A DNA stretch of 64,000 bases from Pseudomonas entomophila (lineage in GTDB: Bacteria > Pseudomonadota > Gammaproteobacteria > Pseudomonadales > Pseudomonadaceae): the NCBI RefSeq assembly GCF_018417595.1, contig NZ_CP070982.1:5135001-5199000 (forward strand), in the 5' to 3' direction. How positions within the stretch are numbered: the first letter of the stretch is position 1; the number at the start of each line of letters is the position of its first letter. Below the pieces are notes generated by a model. The model worked only from the letters and a program-made list of their open reading frames with translations. It was not told the origin of the DNA and ran no database searches. Shown one piece after another: positions 8,512 through 18,029 of the stretch. Position numbers and translations under genes: made by a program.

Positions 8512-9732
8512 ATGTCCGATTCCGCCCCGCAACTGCTGCGCCATCACCGCCCCTTCATCGCTTTCTGGCTGGCCCGGGTGTTCACCGCCAGTGGCTTCCA
8601 GATGCTCACCGTGGCCATCGGCTGGCACCTCTACCAACTGACCGGCAATGTCCTCGACCTGGGCCTGGTCGGCCTGGTCGAGTTCGCCCCCCGTGTGCTG
8701 TTCATGCTGCACACCGGCCACGTCGCCGACCGCCATGACCGGCGCAAGGTTGCCGCCCTGTGCCAGACCCTGCAGGCGCTGATCGCCCTGGTACTGGCCC
8801 TGGGCAGTTTTACCGACAACGTCAGCCGCGAGTTGATCTTTGCGCTGGCCTTCCTGCTGGGGGCCGCCCGTTCGTTCGAAATGCCAGCGACCCAGGCCCT
8901 GTTGCCCAACGTCGTGCCACCCGGGCTTTTCCCCCGTGCGGTGGCAGCCTCGGCTTCCGCTTCGCAGGCGGCGACCATCGTCGCCCCGGCGGTGGGCGGC
9001 CTGCTGTATGCCTTCGGCAGTACCTGGGTGTATGGCCCGACTGTGGCCCTGTATGTCATCGCCTGCCTGCTCACCCTGAACCTGGACGCCCGCCAGCAAC
9101 TCCCACAACGCGGCCGCGCCAGCCTCGACTCGCTGCTGGCCGGGATCCGCTTCATCCGCAGCCGCCCGGACATCCTCGGCGCCATCTCGCTGGACCTGTT
9201 CGCCGTGCTGCTGGGCGGCGCCACCGCGCTGTTGCCGGTGTTCGCCAAGGACATCCTGCTCACCGGCGCCTGGGGCCTGGGCCTGCTGCGTTCGGCGCCC
9301 GCCGTCGGTGCGTTGCTGATGTCGCTGTGGTTGGCGCGCTTCCCGGTGGAGCGCAAGGTGGGGTTGACCATGTTCACCGCAGTGGGCGTGTTCGGCGTGG
9401 CGACCATCGCCTTCGGCCTCTCGACCTCCTTCTGGTTCTCCCTGGCGGTGCTGGTGGTGCTGGGCGCGGCGGACATGATCAGCATGGTCATCCGCAGCGC
9501 CTTCGTGCAGCTGGAGACGCCGGACGAGATGCGCGGCCGGGTGAGCGCCGTGAATGGGTTGTTCATCGGTGCCTCGAATCAGCTCGGCGAGTTCGAATCG
9601 GGCGTGACCGCGCACTGGTTTGGCACAGTGCCGGCAGTGGTGCTCGGTGGCGTGGGCACGCTGGTGGTGACCGGGGTGTGGATGAAGCTGTTCCCGACGC
9701 TGACCCATCGGGACCGGATGCATGACGGCTGA
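8512..9732 (+). CDS. MFS transporter (MFS_3/EntS-like group)
   Basis: A 406-residue inner-membrane transporter with about 12 helices. It shows the MFS signature between helices 2 and 3 (GHVADRHDRRKVA) and resembles the transmembrane secretion effector/EntS-like branch, whose members export siderophores or other small molecules; the C-terminal half has LETPDEMRGRVSAVNGLFIG, typical of that branch. The substrate is unknown. ATG 8512 was chosen because the product then begins MSDSAPQLLRHHRPFIAFWL; the frame is open 93 codons further upstream without family similarity. Confidence 0.85.
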   Translation: MSDSAPQLLRHHRPFIAFWLARVFTASGFQMLTVAIGWHLYQLTGNVLDLGLVGLVEFAPRVLFMLHTGHVADRHDRRKVAALCQTLQALIALVLALGSFTDNVSRELIFALAFLLGAARSFEMPATQALLPNVVPPGLFPRAVAASASASQAATIVAPAVGGLLYAFGSTWVYGPTVALYVIACLLTLNLDARQQLPQRGRASLDSLLAGIRFIRSRPDILGAISLDLFAVLLGGATALLPVFAKDILLTGAWGLGLLRSAPAVGALLMSLWLARFPVERKVGLTMFTAVGVFGVATIAFGLSTSFWFSLAVLVVLGAADMISMVIRSAFVQLETPDEMRGRVSAVNGLFIGASNQLGEFESGVTAHWFGTVPAVVLGGVGTLVVTGVWMKLFPTLTHRDRMHDG

Positions 9733-9744
9733 CCGGTTGCCTGT

Positions 9745-9846
9745 GCCGGCCCTTTCGCGGGTAAACCCGCTCCCACAGGGATCGCGCCGCCCTCAGGCCC
9801 TGTGGAATGCCTGTGGGAGCAGGTTTACCCGCGAAGAGGCCGGTGC
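9745..9846. repeat. REP pair (inverted)
   Basis: Two REP units in opposite orientation: a GCGGGTAAACCCGC core followed by TCCCACAGG, and its mirror with GGTTTACCCGCGAAGAGG. It can fold into a long hairpin and sits after the MFS gene, upstream of the purine permease gene. Confidence 0.85.
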
Positions 9847-10012
9847 AAGCAAAAGAAAACCTACGCCCCAACGGCAATAGGCCCCCGCCATCCATGCTGG
9901 TATGATGCGCGGCTTTTTTCCGCCCCACACAAAACCACGGCATCCGGTACGGTCTGTGCTTTGCTGTTGGGGTCGATACATTCACGGCGCGAGGGCGCCC
10001 TGGGGAGCAGGC

Positions 10013-11308
10013 ATGCTGGAAAGGCTGTTTCAACTAAGAGCACACAACACCAACGTGCGCACCGAGATTCTCGCGGGCGTCACCACCTTCCTGGCCATGG
10101 CCTACATCCTGTTCGTCAACCCGAGCATCCTCGGCGAGACCGGCATGGACAAGGGCGCGATCTTCGTCGCCACCTGCCTGGCCGCGGCCATCGGCTCGGT
10201 GACCATGGGCATCATCGCCAACTACCCGATCGCCCTGGCGCCGGGCATGGGCCTGAACGCCTTCTTCACCTACACCGTGGTCCTGCACATGGGCCACACC
10301 TGGCAGGTGGCATTGGGCGCGGTGTTCCTCTCCGCGGTGCTGTTCTTCCTGCTGTCGATCTTCCGCATCCGCGAGTGGATCGTGAACAGCATCCCGCTGC
10401 CGCTGCGCTCGGCCATTGCCGCCGGTATCGGCCTGTTCCTGGCGCTGATCGCCCTGCATAACGCCGGCATCGTCGTCGATAACCAGGCGACCCTGGTGGG
10501 CCTTGGCGACCTCAAGCAACCGGCGCCGATCCTCGCCACCCTGGGCTTCTTCCTGATCGTCGCCCTCGAGGCGATGAAGGTGCGTGGCGCCGTGCTGATC
10601 GGCATCCTCGCCGTGACCGTCGCCTCGATTGCCCTGGGCGTCACCCCGTTCGGCGGCGTGGTGTCGATGCCACCATCGCTGGCCCCGACCTTCCTGCAAC
10701 TGGACATCGCCGGCGCCCTCGACGTGGGCCTGATCAGCGTGATCTTCGCCTTCCTGTTCGTCGACCTGTTCGACAACTCCGGCACCCTGATCGGCGTGGC
10801 CAAGCGCGCCGGCCTGATGGGCAAGGACGGCCACATGCCGAAAATGGGCCGCGCCCTGATCGCCGACAGCACCGCCGCCATGGCCGGCTCGCTGCTGGGC
10901 ACCTCGACCACCACCAGCTACATCGAATCGGCCGCGGGCGTGAGCGCCGGAGGCCGCACCGGCCTGACCGCCATCGTGGTCGCGATCCTGTTCCTGCTGG
11001 CGCTGTTCTTCGCCCCGCTGGCCGGCAGCGTGCCGGCCTTCGCCACCGCCCCGGCGCTGCTGTTCGTCGCCGTGCTGATGGCCTCGGGCCTGGCCGAGAT
11101 CAACTGGGACGATGTCACCGAAGCCGCGCCGGTGGTGGTGACCGCCCTGGCCATGCCGCTGACCTACTCGATCGCCAACGGCATCGCCTTCGGTTTCATC
11201 GCCTGGACCGCCATCAAGCTGATCTCCGGTCGTCACCGCGACCTGAACCCGGCGTTGGTGATCCTGTCGATCCTGTTCGTCATCAAGCTGGGCTGGTTCA
11301 ACGCATGA
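10013..11308 (+). CDS. NCS2 family (AzgA-type) adenine/hypoxanthine/guanine permease
   Basis: The 431-residue product is a proton-linked purine importer of the AzgA branch of NCS2. It begins [20 protein letters not shown], has the branch hallmark [16 protein letters not shown], then [15 protein letters not shown], the [16 protein letters not shown] stretch and [20 protein letters not shown], all in order across about 13 membrane segments. ATG 10013 follows GGGGAG; an upstream in-frame ATG would add 37 unrelated residues. The stop overlaps the trmA start by four bases (ATGA). Confidence 0.92.
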   Translation: MLERLFQLRAHNTNVRTEILAGVTTFLAMAYILFVNPSILGETGMDKGAIFVATCLAAAIGSVTMGIIANYPIALAPGMGLNAFFTYTVVLHMGHTWQVALGAVFLSAVLFFLLSIFRIREWIVNSIPLPLRSAIAAGIGLFLALIALHNAGIVVDNQATLVGLGDLKQPAPILATLGFFLIVALEAMKVRGAVLIGILAVTVASIALGVTPFGGVVSMPPSLAPTFLQLDIAGALDVGLISVIFAFLFVDLFDNSGTLIGVAKRAGLMGKDGHMPKMGRALIADSTAAMAGSLLGTSTTTSYIESAAGVSAGGRTGLTAIVVAILFLLALFFAPLAGSVPAFATAPALLFVAVLMASGLAEINWDDVTEAAPVVVTALAMPLTYSIANGIAFGFIAWTAIKLISGRHRDLNPALVILSILFVIKLGWFNA

Positions 11309-12390
11309 GTGCTGTCTTCGATCCCTCGCAATATGACGCGCAGCTGGCGGCCAAGGCCGCCCGCCTGCGCGAGCTGCTGGCACCGTTCGGCGCGCCGGAG
11401 CCGGCAGTGTTCGACTCGCCGCGCGAACACTACCGCCTGCGCGCCGAGTTTCGCCTGTGGCGCGAGGGTGGCCAGCGCCACTATGCGATGTTCGCCCCGG
11501 GCGAAAAGCACAAGGCGATCCTGATCGACGACTTCCCCATTGCCAGCCAGCGCATCAATGACCTGATGCCGCGCCTGAAAGCCGCTTGGCAGGGCAACGA
11601 GGACCTGAACAACCGCCTGTTCCAGGTGGAGTTCCTCACCACCCTGGCCGGTGATGCGATGGTCACCTTGTGCTACCACCGCCCGCTGGACGACGCCTGG
11701 GAAGCCGCCGCGCAGCACCTGGCCAGCGACCTGAACGTCAGTGTGATCGGCCGTTCCAAGGGCAAGCGCGTGGTGATCGGCCGTGACTACGCGGTGGAGA
11801 GCCTCGACATCGCCGGCCGTACCTTCAGCTACCGCCAGCCCGAAGGCGCCTTCACCCAGCCCAACGGCGCGGTGAACCAGAAGATGCTCGGCTGGGCCTT
11901 CGAGGCCATGGGCACGCGTGACGACGACCTGCTCGAGCTGTACTGCGGCAACGGCAACTTCACCCTGCCGCTGGCCACCCGTGCGCGCCAGGTGCTGGCC
12001 ACCGAGATCAGCAAGACCTCGGTCAACGCAGCCCTGCACAACCTCGACGAGAACGGTATCGACAACGTGCGCCTGGTGCGCCTGTCGGCCGAGGAACTGA
12101 CCCAGGCGCTGAACGAGGTTCGCCCGTTCCGCCGCCTGGAAGGCATCGACCTGAAAAGCTACGACTTCGGCACCGTGTTCGTCGACCCGCCGCGCGCCGG
12201 CATGGACCCGGACACCTGCGAGCTGACCCGGCGCTTCGAGCGCATCCTGTACATCTCCTGCAACCCGCAGACCCTGGCGCAGAACATCGCCCAGCTGCAG
12301 GATACCCACCGTATCGAGCGCTGCGCCCTGTTCGACCAGTTCCCCTACACCCACCACATGGAAAGCGGGGTGCTGCTGGTTCGGCGCTGA
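11305..12390 (+). CDS. trmA: tRNA (uracil-5-)-methyltransferase TrmA
   Basis: TrmA makes ribothymidine at position 54 of the tRNA T-loop. The 361-residue enzyme has the SAM-binding [14 protein letters not shown] motif, the DPPRAGMD motif, the nucleophilic Cys in [11 protein letters not shown] and the general-base Glu in [10 protein letters not shown] near the end. It starts inside the stop of the purine permease gene, an arrangement that suggests translational coupling although the functions differ. A strong GC hairpin follows. Confidence 0.97.
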   Translation: MSAVFDPSQYDAQLAAKAARLRELLAPFGAPEPAVFDSPREHYRLRAEFRLWREGGQRHYAMFAPGEKHKAILIDDFPIASQRINDLMPRLKAAWQGNEDLNNRLFQVEFLTTLAGDAMVTLCYHRPLDDAWEAAAQHLASDLNVSVIGRSKGKRVVIGRDYAVESLDIAGRTFSYRQPEGAFTQPNGAVNQKMLGWAFEAMGTRDDDLLELYCGNGNFTLPLATRARQVLATEISKTSVNAALHNLDENGIDNVRLVRLSAEELTQALNEVRPFRRLEGIDLKSYDFGTVFVDPPRAGMDPDTCELTRRFERILYISCNPQTLAQNIAQLQDTHRIERCALFDQFPYTHHMESGVLLVRR

Positions 12391-12400
12391 CCCGCGACCG

Positions 12401-12423
12401 GGCGGGGCCGCAACGGCCCCGCC
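12401..12423 (+). terminator. GC-rich hairpin after trmA
   Basis: GGCGGGGCCG and CGGCCCCGCC pair perfectly around a CAA loop, 10 bases after the trmA stop and before the LysR gene. There is no T-run, so it may be a weak terminator or mRNA-stabilising structure. Confidence 0.5.
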
Positions 12424-12448
12424 GCTCGCTGCAAGGAGTGATGTGCCG

Positions 12449-13354
12449 ATGGACCAGTTCAGTGCCATGCAGACCTTCCGCCGGGTCGTCGACCTCGGTA
12501 GTTTCAGCGCCGCCGCCACGCAGGCGGGGCTATCCCACACCGTGCTGTCGCGCCAGGTCAAGAACCTCGAGCGCCACCTCGGCACGCAACTGCTCAACCG
12601 CACCACCCGGCGCCTGCAACTGACCGAAGCCGGCGCGCTGTTCTATCGCCACTGCGTGCAGATCCTCGAGCAGATGCAGGCGATGACCCTGGAGTTGTCC
12701 GAGCACCAGCAACAACCCACCGGCACCCTGCGCCTGGGTGTGGCGACCGCGTTCGGTGAACTGGAGCTGGGCCGTTGGCTGCCGGACTTCGTCGAGCGTC
12801 ACCAGCGCCTGCAGATCGAGCTCAACTGCAGCGATCGTTTTGTCGACCTGCTGGAAGAGGACATCGATGTCTGCCTGCGCGTGACCGGCCACCTGCCCGA
12901 CTCCAGCCTGGTGGCACGCAAGCTCGCCACCAGCGAGGTACTGCTGGTGGCCGCACCCGCCTACCTTGAACGCCACGGCTACCCCAGCACGCCCGACGCC
13001 CTCGCTGCGCATCCACTGCTTGGCTACAGCCAACTGCTGCATCCGCAGCGCCTGCAACTTCGCGGGCCAGATGGGGAGACGGCTGATGTGGTCATGCCCC
13101 GGCGACTGAGCGCCAACTCGCCGATGGCCCTGCGCGCAGCCGCCATCGGTGGCCTGGGGATCGCCAGCTTCGACCGTTTCATCGTGCACGACGCCCTGCG
13201 CGACGGGCGCCTGATACCGGTACTTGAAGGGTGGTCACTCCCCTCGCGCGCACTGTATGCCCTCTATCCGCAAAGCCGTTACCTGGCGCCGAAGGTGCGC
13301 GCCCTGCTCGACTTTGTGCAGGCTTACTACGACACGCCACGCTGGCAAACTTGA
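12449..13354 (+). CDS. LysR family transcriptional regulator
   Basis: A 301-residue LysR protein. The N-terminal winged helix (MDQFSAMQTFRRVVDLGSF... LSRQVKNLERHLGTQLLNR) is followed by a type-2 periplasmic-binding-like effector domain. It belongs to the branch related to DhcR/YafC-type regulators with conserved SNSPMALRAAAIGGLGIA-like text (here ANSPMALRAAAIGGLGIA). ATG 12449 was preferred to GTG 12443 because AAGGAG lies ten bases before it. A cupin gene 103 bases downstream on the same strand may be a partner; its target and ligand are unknown. Confidence 0.9.
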   Translation: MDQFSAMQTFRRVVDLGSFSAAATQAGLSHTVLSRQVKNLERHLGTQLLNRTTRRLQLTEAGALFYRHCVQILEQMQAMTLELSEHQQQPTGTLRLGVATAFGELELGRWLPDFVERHQRLQIELNCSDRFVDLLEEDIDVCLRVTGHLPDSSLVARKLATSEVLLVAAPAYLERHGYPSTPDALAAHPLLGYSQLLHPQRLQLRGPDGETADVVMPRRLSANSPMALRAAAIGGLGIASFDRFIVHDALRDGRLIPVLEGWSLPSRALYALYPQSRYLAPKVRALLDFVQAYYDTPRWQT

Positions 13355-13457
13355 TATGTGCTTTTATTGCACAAGTCATGGCATTAGATTGGCGTATTTG
13401 TGCTTTCAATGATTGACTAACCTTCGCTCCACCTTTTACCTGGCGAAGGAGCCTCCC

Positions 13458-13895
13458 ATGAAAGCACTGAAACTGATGATCGCAGGCCTGACCCTGGCTG
13501 GCCTTGCCGGCACCGCTATCGCGGCAGGCGAACATCGCGTCTCGGTACCCGACAGCGCCACCCTGCAATGGCAGGAAGTCTCGGGCACGCAAGGCGCGGT
13601 GCGCTACGCCAATGTCGAAGGCGACCTGTTCGGCAAAGGCCCGTACTCGGCCTATGTGCAGTTCCGCAAGGGCACCGACAATGGCCTGCACACCCACAGC
13701 CAGACACTGCCGACCGTGGTGTTGAGCGGCACGTTCTATGCGGTGATCGATGGTAAGCGCGTCGAGTACCCGGCCGGTGCCTACTACAAGTTGCCGGCGA
13801 ACCTGGTCCATGAGAGTGGCTGCACGGCGGCGGCCGACTGCTTGTTGTTCCAATACCAGGCGGACGCCTTCGACCTGAAGCCGGTCAAAGGCTGA
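13458..13895 (+). CDS. Exported cupin-domain protein
   Basis: A 145-residue protein with a signal peptide (MKALKLMIAGLTLAGLAGTAIA, cleavage likely after AIA) and a single cupin domain. The metal-site motif 1 is recognisable as GLHTHSQTLPTVVLSGTFY (two His), and motif 2 as YPAGAYYKLPANLVHES. It resembles the DUF4437/cupin_2 proteins of the periplasm. AAGGAG precedes ATG 13458. It follows a LysR regulator gene on the same strand, which may control it; the reaction is unknown. Confidence 0.85.
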   Translation: MKALKLMIAGLTLAGLAGTAIAAGEHRVSVPDSATLQWQEVSGTQGAVRYANVEGDLFGKGPYSAYVQFRKGTDNGLHTHSQTLPTVVLSGTFYAVIDGKRVEYPAGAYYKLPANLVHESGCTAAADCLLFQYQADAFDLKPVKG

Positions 13896-13903
13896 GTGTT
13901 CCC

Positions 13904-13973
13904 GTAGGAGCCGGCTTGCCGGCGAACCATGCCCCCCCGGCGAAGGTTCGCCAGCTAGCTGGCTCCTGCAGGG
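13904..13973. repeat. Inverted REP-like repeat
   Basis: GTAGGAGCCGGCTTGCCGGCGAACC faces an imperfect mirror ending GCTGGCTCCTGCAGG. It lies between convergent genes (cupin and pcaG) and may act as a bidirectional terminator. Confidence 0.7.
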
Positions 13974-13985
13974 ATCGGGGCTGCA

Positions 13986-14591
13986 TCAGAAGTCGAAGAA
14001 CACCGTCTCGCCTTCCCCTTGAATACGGATATCGAACCGATACGCCGTCTTCCCCTCCACTTCGCAACGCCGAGCGATCAATGTCTCCCGCCGCTGTGGC
14101 TGCTCGATCAGGTTGAGCACCGGGCACCTGGCGTTCGCCTCGCCCTCATCGTCGAAGTACAACCGTGTGTGCAGGTGGATGTTGATCCCCCGGGCGAACA
14201 GGCTGATGTTGACGTGAGGCGCCATGGGCACGCCCGCGGCATTGTTCACCACGCCCGGCTTCACCGTGTGCAGGGTCCACTCCCCGGCGTCGAACGTGGT
14301 GGCGGTGCGGCCGAAGCTGTTGAAAGCGCTCTCGTGGTTGTACGCGTCCTGGTAGAGGCCATCGGCATCGGCCTGCCACACTTCCAGGAACGAATCGCGC
14401 ACCAGGTGGCCGTTACCGTCGTAGACCTGGCCGACCAGCACGATGTGCTCGCCCGGCGCATCGGGCTTGGCCAGGCGACTCCAGATCTCCTGGTCGCGGG
14501 TCGGGTTGCCGGCCGCCTCCAGGGCGAGGCCGATGTGCACGTAGGGGCCGGCGGTCTGCGAGGGCGTTTCCGGCAGCAATTCGATAGGCAT
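13986..14591 (-). CDS. pcaG: Protocatechuate 3,4-dioxygenase alpha subunit
   Basis: PcaG forms the alpha half of the (alpha-beta)12 non-heme iron enzyme that opens the ring of protocatechuate to beta-carboxy-muconate in the beta-ketoadipate pathway. The 201-residue subunit begins MPIELLPETPSQTAGPYVHI and has the family segments GDRHLVRDSFLEVWQADADG-like (here NGHLVRDSFLEVWQADADG) and PHVNISLFARGINIHLHTRL. The alpha subunit lacks the iron ligands, which are in PcaH. ATG 14591 is 11 bases after the pcaH stop. Confidence 0.97.
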   Translation of the reverse strand: MPIELLPETPSQTAGPYVHIGLALEAAGNPTRDQEIWSRLAKPDAPGEHIVLVGQVYDGNGHLVRDSFLEVWQADADGLYQDAYNHESAFNSFGRTATTFDAGEWTLHTVKPGVVNNAAGVPMAPHVNISLFARGINIHLHTRLYFDDEGEANARCPVLNLIEQPQRRETLIARRCEVEGKTAYRFDIRIQGEGETVFFDF

Positions 14592-14602
14592 GGCGGAACT
14601 CC

Positions 14603-15322
14603 TCAGCGGTTTTCGAAGTGGGTCTGGCGCTGGCCGCGCAGGACGATGTCGAAGCGGTAGGCCAGGCAATCCATCGGGTTGGCGTTGCTCATGTCGAGCT
14701 TGGCGATCAGCCGCTCGACCGCATCGGGGTTGGCGATCGACTTGACGATCGGGCACAGCGGAATCAACGGATCACCCTCGAAGTACAGCTGGGTGACCAG
14801 CTTGGTGGCGATCGACGGCCCGCTGATGGAGAAGTGGATATGTGCCGGGCGCCAGTCGTTGGGGCCGTTGCGCCATGGGTAAGGGCCGGGCTTGATGGTG
14901 CGGAAGCTGTAGTAGCCGTCGCGATCCGTCAGGCAACGGCCGACGCCACCGAAGTTCGGGTCCAGCGGGGCCAGGTAGCGATCGTTCTTGTGGCGATAGC
15001 GGCCACCGGCATTGGCCTGCCACATTTCCACCAGCGTATGGGGGACCGGCTTGCCGTACTGGTCGACCACCCGCCCGGCCACGATGATGCGCTCACCCAC
15101 CGGCAAGCCGCCATGATTGAAGTTCAGCAGCAGATCGTGGTCATGTTCGCCGAAACGCAGGTGGGAAAAGTCCGGGCCGGTGGTTTCACTGATCGACTGC
15201 GGGATGCTGACCAGCGCCTGGCGCGGGGAACGTGCCACCGAGGTCTTGTAGTCGGGGGTGAAGGCTTTGGGGTGCCAGTTGCGATCACGGATCACGAAGC
15301 GGCTGGTGTCCTGGGCGGGCAT
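14603..15322 (-). CDS. pcaH: Protocatechuate 3,4-dioxygenase beta subunit
   Basis: PcaH carries the catalytic ferric iron. All four ligands are visible: Tyr109, Tyr148, His161 and His163 counting Met1, the known Tyr108/Tyr147/His160/His162 of the mature P. putida enzyme. Other landmarks are [20 protein letters not shown] and [29 protein letters not shown] text split around residues 127-150. Length 239 is standard. It leads the pcaHG operon and has a palindromic LysR-type operator upstream. No other pca genes are in the window, as expected for the dispersed pca genes of P. putida. Confidence 0.97.
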   Translation of the reverse strand: MPAQDTSRFVIRDRNWHPKAFTPDYKTSVARSPRQALVSIPQSISETTGPDFSHLRFGEHDHDLLLNFNHGGLPVGERIIVAGRVVDQYGKPVPHTLVEMWQANAGGRYRHKNDRYLAPLDPNFGGVGRCLTDRDGYYSFRTIKPGPYPWRNGPNDWRPAHIHFSISGPSIATKLVTQLYFEGDPLIPLCPIVKSIANPDAVERLIAKLDMSNANPMDCLAYRFDIVLRGQRQTHFENR

Positions 15323-15422
15323 GCCGGTTTCCTCTCTTGGAATTGTCGAACGCCTGGGTGTGGCAGGCGGACTTGCAGTTTCCGGCAGGCTCGTGGTGAT
15401 GAATATTGATTTTCAGGGTCAT

Positions 15423-15446
15423 AGGCATAACCATTTGGTTATGCCT
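15423..15446. promoter_or_regulatory. 24-bp perfect palindrome, probable PcaQ-type operator
   Basis: AGGCATAACCA, TT, TGGTTATGCCT form a perfect dyad with 11-base arms. Its core ATAACC-N4-GGTTAT matches the PcaQ site described for rhizobia (ATAACC-N4-GGTTAA). It lies 101 bases upstream of pcaH and 76 bases upstream of the divergent protease gene. A LysR activator of pcaHG is the likely binder; no pcaQ gene is in the window. Confidence 0.65.
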
Positions 15447-15521
15447 GATCATGCAAAGCACCAGCCTGTGCGGCGCTGGGCTAATCTTTGACTTCATGTT
15501 TCACAAACCGGAGAGCAGTAC

Positions 15522-16409
15522 ATGGAATGGCGAAAAGGTCGACGCAGCGACAACGTGGTCGATGCCCGCGGCGAAGGGGGTGGCGGCGGCGGAATGCGCT
15601 TCGGTGGCGGCAAGGGCCTGGGGTTGGGCGCCATCCTGCTGATCGTCGGTATCGGCTGGCTGACCGGGCAGGACCCCTTGCAGATCCTCGGCCAACTCGC
15701 CGGGCAGATGGACCAGCAGCAGAGCGCGCCGGCCAATGTAGGCAGCAAGGCGCCACCGGCCAACGACGAGCAGGCCGAGTTCGTCGCCTCGATCCTCGGC
15801 GACACCGAGGACACCTGGAAAGCCCTGTTCGCCCAGGCTGGCAAGCAATACCGCGACCCCAAGCTGGTGCTGTTCAGCGGCCAGGTCAACTCTGCCTGCG
15901 GCTTCGCCTCATCGGCGGTCGGGCCGTTCTACTGCCCGGGTGACCAGCGCGTGTACCTGGACATGACCTTCTTCCGTGAGATGGAGACCCGCTTCCGCGC
16001 CGCCGGCGACTTCGCCCAGGCCTATGTGATCGCCCACGAGATCGGCCACCACGTTCAGACGTTGCTCGGGGTTTCGGCCAAGGTCGACGCGGCCCGACGC
16101 AATGGCCAGCGCATGGAGGGTGACAACGGCTTGCTGGTGCGCCAGGAGCTACAGGCCGACTGCCTGGCTGGCGTCTGGGCCTACCAGGCGCAAAAGCGCC
16201 TGAACTGGCTCGAGCCCGGGGATGTGGAAGAGGCACTCAATGCCGCCAACGCCATTGGCGATGATCGCCTGCAGCAGCAGGGCCAGGGCCGCGTGGTGCC
16301 GGACTCGTTCACCCATGGCACCTCGCAGCAGCGGGTGCGCTGGTTCAAGGCGGGGTTCTCCAGTGGCGACCTGAACCAGTGCGACACCTTCAGCGCGCGT
16401 AGCCTTTAA
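15522..16409 (+). CDS. ypfJ: YpfJ-type neutral zinc metallopeptidase
   Basis: A 295-residue membrane-anchored protein of the YpfJ family of putative neutral zinc metallopeptidases. A basic N-terminus (MEWRKGRRSDNVVDARG) and a glycine-rich linker precede one membrane helix (GAILLIVGIGWLTG). The peptidase domain contains the zinc motif AHEIGHHVQ (His172, Glu173, His176), preceded by the family motif ACGFASSAVGPFYCPGDQRVYLD in two pieces around 125-147, and later QELQADCLAGVWA. The substrate is unknown. Divergent from pcaH. Confidence 0.93.
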   Translation: MEWRKGRRSDNVVDARGEGGGGGGMRFGGGKGLGLGAILLIVGIGWLTGQDPLQILGQLAGQMDQQQSAPANVGSKAPPANDEQAEFVASILGDTEDTWKALFAQAGKQYRDPKLVLFSGQVNSACGFASSAVGPFYCPGDQRVYLDMTFFREMETRFRAAGDFAQAYVIAHEIGHHVQTLLGVSAKVDAARRNGQRMEGDNGLLVRQELQADCLAGVWAYQAQKRLNWLEPGDVEEALNAANAIGDDRLQQQGQGRVVPDSFTHGTSQQRVRWFKAGFSSGDLNQCDTFSARSL

Positions 16410-16413
16410 GCTC

Positions 16414-16460
16414 CGGGGGCCGCTTCGCGGCCCATTCGCGGATGAATCCGCTCCTACAGC
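16414..16460. repeat. REP-like element
   Basis: GGGGGCCGCTTCGCGGCCC hairpin followed by a REP unit (CGCGGATGAATCCGCTCCTACAG). It separates the convergent ypfJ and yedA genes. Confidence 0.75.
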
Positions 16461-16486
16461 AGGCCTTGTTTTTTAGGCAATAGCCG

Positions 16487-17407
16487 CTACTTGCACATTT
16501 CTTCCTTCAAGCCCGCTGGCTGTTCCGGTGCCTTGCGCCACTGCGGCAAGCCGATCAGCACCACCGCGCCGATGATCACCGCCATCGCCACGCACTCCTC
16601 GGCGCCAATCTGCTCGCCCGCGAAGACAATCCCCAGCAGCACCGCCACGGCCGGGTTGACGTAGGCATAGCTGGTAGCCGCCGCCGGGCGTACGTGCTTG
16701 AGCAGGTACATGTACGCGCTGAACGCCAGGATCGAACCGAAGAACACCAGGTAGGCCAACGCACCCCAACCGGCGGCGGTGGGCATTTGCGTCATGCGCT
16801 CACCGCTCAGGGCGCTGGCGATCAGCAGCACGACACCCCCTACCAGCATCTCGGCAGCACTGGCCATGGCCCCTTGGGGCAGGGGCAGGTTCTTGCTCCA
16901 CACCGAGCCAAAAGCCCAGGCCGCCGCCGCGAACAGGATCAGCGCCGCGCCCATGGGGCTGGCCTGCAGGTTCGACCCCATGTTCAACATGCCGATACCG
17001 ACCAGCCCAAGGGCGATCCCCGCCCATTCCAGACGCGAGTTGCGGTGGCCGAACATCAACCCGAACACCAGGGTAAACAGCGGCACGGTCGCCACCGCCA
17101 GGGCCGCCACGCCCGAGGCCACACCCGCGTGCTCGGCCAGGGTCACGCCACCGTTGCCGCAGCTGAGCAGCAAAAAGCCGATCGCCCCCGCCGCCCGCCA
17201 TTGCGGCCAGGTCGGTGCGGGCACGCCACGCCAGCGCAGGAAGCCATACAGCAAGCAGCCCGCGATAACGAAGCGCACACCCGCCATCAGCATCGGTGGC
17301 CACGACTCCACACCAATGCGGATGACCAGGTAGGTCGAACCCCAGACCAGGTACAGGGCAAGGAAGGCACCGACAAGCAACAGCGGGAAACGACGGGAGG
17401 CAGGCAT
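16487..17407 (-). CDS. yedA: EamA/DMT family exporter YedA
   Basis: A 306-residue drug/metabolite transporter with ten predicted helices in two EamA repeats. The N-terminus (LALYLVWGSTYLVIRIGVES) and the second-repeat SILAFSAYMYLLKHVRPAAATSYAYVNP-type sequence are characteristic of YedA. Substrate unknown; relatives export amino acids or purine-like metabolites. An Lrp-family regulator gene is divergent with 154 bases between the starts, a common arrangement in which the regulator controls the exporter. Confidence 0.9.
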   Translation of the reverse strand: MPASRRFPLLLVGAFLALYLVWGSTYLVIRIGVESWPPMLMAGVRFVIAGCLLYGFLRWRGVPAPTWPQWRAAGAIGFLLLSCGNGGVTLAEHAGVASGVAALAVATVPLFTLVFGLMFGHRNSRLEWAGIALGLVGIGMLNMGSNLQASPMGAALILFAAAAWAFGSVWSKNLPLPQGAMASAAEMLVGGVVLLIASALSGERMTQMPTAAGWGALAYLVFFGSILAFSAYMYLLKHVRPAAATSYAYVNPAVAVLLGIVFAGEQIGAEECVAMAVIIGAVVLIGLPQWRKAPEQPAGLKEEMCK

Positions 17408-17561
17408 GGTGTTGGGCTCGAAATCCGTTTACAGGTGGCCTAGTTTAGAAAGGGCACCGGCCAAACATAAGTTACAAAACACGTTTAATTCACCCGAACA
17501 CTTTGCTATGAACGGTATTTCGCAACCCTCACCGTTGATTGCAAAGCCACCAGGAAACGCC

Positions 17562-18020
17562 ATGGACAAGTACGACCGCATGCTGCTCGCCGCCTTACTG
17601 GAGAACGGCCGCGCCACCTACGCCCAGCTGGCGCGTCAGGTGAATCTTTCCGCCCCCGCAGTCGCCGAGCGGGTTGCCAAACTTGAGGCCAGCGGAGTGA
17701 TCAGTGGCTACACGGCCAAGGTCGACCTGGAGAAGATCGGCCTGCCGATCCAATGCGTGATCGAGCTGCGCCTGGCCAGCCATGGCAACCAGCAGGCCTA
17801 CGACGCCCTGACCCGCATCCCCGAACTGATCGAATGCCACCGGGTCACCGGCGACCCCTGCGTGATCATGCAGGCGGCGGTGGCCTCGATGGGGGAGCTG
17901 GAGGCGCTGATCAATCGGGTGTCGCAGTTGGGGTTCAGCAAGACCTCGATCGTGTTGTCGAGCGCAGTGGAGCGCCGGGTGCCGCTGGCACACCTGGAAG
18001 CCAACCCCAGAAAACCCTGA
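17562..18020 (+). CDS. Lrp/AsnC family transcriptional regulator
   Basis: A 152-residue regulator with the AsnC-type helix-turn-helix (MDKYDRMLLAALLENGRATY ... LSAPAVAERVAKLEASGVI) and a C-terminal RAM ligand-binding domain (EL IECHRVTGDPCVIM region). AGGAA precedes ATG 17562; an upstream in-frame ATG would add 52 residues not seen in the family. It is divergent from yedA and probably controls it. Between the two starts an AACGGT/ACCGTT dyad (about 17511-17537) could be an operator. Confidence 0.9.
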   Translation: MDKYDRMLLAALLENGRATYAQLARQVNLSAPAVAERVAKLEASGVISGYTAKVDLEKIGLPIQCVIELRLASHGNQQAYDALTRIPELIECHRVTGDPCVIMQAAVASMGELEALINRVSQLGFSKTSIVLSSAVERRVPLAHLEANPRKP

Positions 18021-18029
18021 CAACGCGCG

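Noticed and set aside
9847..10012. Purine riboswitch upstream of the purine permease gene
   Set aside because: No recognisable three-way-junction core; only REP sequence and an ordinary leader.
10034..11383. A 449-codon minus-strand frame opposite the purine permease gene
   Set aside because: Gln/His/Gly-rich antisense translation, typical of GC-rich shadows.
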